Origin: JBHIBR01 sp046759145 [NCBI: Nitrospinota bacterium]
GTDB taxonomy: Bacteria; UBA8248
DNA: 5,209 bases
Direction: 5' to 3'
Assembly: GCA_046759145.1 (NCBI GenBank)
Contig: JBHIBR010000154.1
Location: 1 to 5,209, forward strand
The notes under the pieces were generated by a model that was not told where the DNA came from, did not search any database, and saw nothing but the letters and a program-made list of their open reading frames with translations. Shown here in pieces: positions 4,874 to 5,209 of the stretch. Position numbers and translations under genes: made by a program. Every line of letters starts with the position of its first letter. Position 1 is the first letter of the stretch.

Positions 4874-5209
4874 CCTCCTCCATCTCCCTCGGCTCGACGG
4901 CTCGACTGAGCTCGCCGAAGTCTGAGCTCGCCGAAGTCCGGGCAGCCCTCACCCCGGCGCCAGGCTCTGCGGGGAGGCCGAGCTCGCCCAGAACCTGCTC
5001 CAGGGCGGCGAGGCCTGCCAGCACGTCGTAAGGACCCACGTAGCCCATGTGAGAGAGGCGGAAGATCCTCCCCGCAAGGGGCCCCTGTCCCCCCGCGATG
5101 GTCACCCCGCAGCGGCGCTCCATGCGCCGGGGGATCTCCCTGCCGTCCACTCCCTCGGGGACGCACACCGCAGTCAACCCTTCGCTCGGCACACCGCGGC
5201 CGAAGCGCC
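4863..5209 (-). CDS. Class V aminotransferase (serine-pyruvate / alanine-glyoxylate type), C-terminal part only
   Basis: This is the end of a PLP-dependent fold-type I, class V aminotransferase. The N-terminal two thirds, with the PLP lysine, lie beyond the right edge, so substrate choice cannot be read. The visible part reads TAVCVPEGVDG, then GVTIAGGQGPLAGRIFRLSHMGYV, then a last helix (DVLAGLAALEQVLGELG). This is the small C-terminal domain of the AGXT/PucG family. The Arg of FRLSHMG (codon 5058-5060) matches the Arg that binds the substrate carboxylate in the family. Family proteins usually stop soon after the GAGVRAA-like segment; here about 25 more residues follow, largely repeat-derived (see the repeats at 4891-4937). 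The TAG stop lies inside serA, an 11-base overlap, so the two genes are probably translationally coupled. Next to serA it could be serine-glyoxylate aminotransferase or a stand-in for phosphoserine aminotransferase; that is inference. The family call is secure, the exact substrate is not. Confidence 0.88.
   Translation of the reverse strand, partial: RFGRGVPSEGLTAVCVPEGVDGREIPRRMERRCGVTIAGGQGPLAGRIFRLSHMGYVGPYDVLAGLAALEQVLGELGLPAEPGAGVRAARTSASSDFGELSRAVEPREMEEDER
4874..4881 (-). promoter_or_regulatory. Ribosome binding site of serA, inside the aminotransferase end
   Basis: On the minus strand GGAGGAGG directly precedes the serA ATG, leaving 3 bases from the first GGAGG to the start; a weaker GAGGGAG lies 10 bases upstream. 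The site is built from the last codons (Met-Glu-Glu-Asp) of the aminotransferase, so upstream translation runs through it, consistent with coupling. Confidence 0.6.
4891..4906. repeat. 8-bp tandem direct repeat abutting the 16-bp repeat
   Basis: ggctcgac is present twice in tandem (4891-4898 and 4899-4906) and its last base is the first base of the neighbouring 16-bp repeat. With it, about 47 bases of simple duplicated sequence separate the conserved end of the aminotransferase from the serA ribosome binding site, which suggests one short inserted or slipped element. Confidence 0.7.
4906..4937. repeat. Perfect 16-bp tandem direct repeat, two copies
   Basis: The unit ctgagctcgccgaagt occurs at 4906-4921 and again, identical and directly adjacent, at 4922-4937. 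It contains the palindrome GAGCTC. It lies inside the C-terminal tail of the aminotransferase. Because 16 is not a multiple of three, the two copies are read in different frames on the minus strand (TSASS, then FGELS), so protein-level selection is unlikely to have made them. On the plus strand the second copy reads ELAEV. The sequence resembles the short dispersed intergenic repeats of the form cgactgagctcgccgaag that I recall from GC-rich bacterial genomes; that resemblance is from memory. Confidence 0.9.

Noticed and set aside
4550-5031. Short plus-strand frames around the repeat reading STELAEV and SELAEV
   Set aside because: They arise from the tandem repeat and from the antisense of serA and the aminotransferase; no start signal or family match is visible.
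4863-5192. Treating the GTG at 5192 as the start of a small 109-residue gene
   Set aside because: The frame continues open to the window edge and the sequence is clearly the C-terminal domain of an aminotransferase, so the GTG is an internal Val codon.
1-5209. CRISPR array, tRNA, rRNA, transposase or toxin-antitoxin pair
   Set aside because: No spaced repeats, cloverleaf, ribosomal RNA, transposase motifs or terminal inverted repeats were seen; nearly every base lies in a housekeeping gene.

Overview
This is a very GC-rich chromosomal window, by eye about 70% G+C with nearly every codon ending in G or C. It is dominated by one tightly packed housekeeping operon read on the minus strand, from right to left. 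The gene order is a class V aminotransferase, serA, hisZ, purA, then a small secreted protein. Together with the composition and the long form of HisZ, this order recalls Rokubacteria/NC10 (Methylomirabilota) or deltaproteobacterial genomes. That placement is from memory and is not proven by the sequence.

Layout along the minus strand. The C-terminal third of a serine-pyruvate/alanine-glyoxylate type aminotransferase (5209..4863) enters at the right edge and overlaps serA by 11 bases. serA (4873..3278) is a complete long-form 3-phosphoglycerate dehydrogenase. After 14 bases comes hisZ (3263..1926), the HisRS-like regulatory subunit of ATP phosphoribosyltransferase. After 4 bases comes purA (1921..599), adenylosuccinate synthetase, with a GTG start. 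purA overlaps by ATGA a gene for an exported, cupredoxin-like small protein (602..126). At the left edge a plus-strand frame ending at 91 is probably the tail of a convergent gene. Only 34 bases separate the two stop codons. No intergenic stretch exceeds 40 bases, and no promoter, tRNA, CRISPR array or IS element is visible; the operon promoter must lie beyond the right edge.

Functionally the operon joins entry into serine synthesis (SerA, possibly with the aminotransferase as its transamination partner), control of the first step of histidine synthesis (HisZ) and the first AMP-specific step of purine synthesis (PurA). Histidine synthesis releases AICAR into the purine pathway, so the hisZ-purA pairing makes metabolic sense. 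Stop-start overlaps and Shine-Dalgarno sites placed inside upstream coding ends suggest translational coupling throughout.

No new defence or mobile system is present. The points most worth a second look are a repeat-derived C-terminal tail on the aminotransferase, a cupredoxin-like secreted protein whose mature part has no His, Cys or Met, and a HisZ that keeps a HisRS-like anticodon-binding domain.
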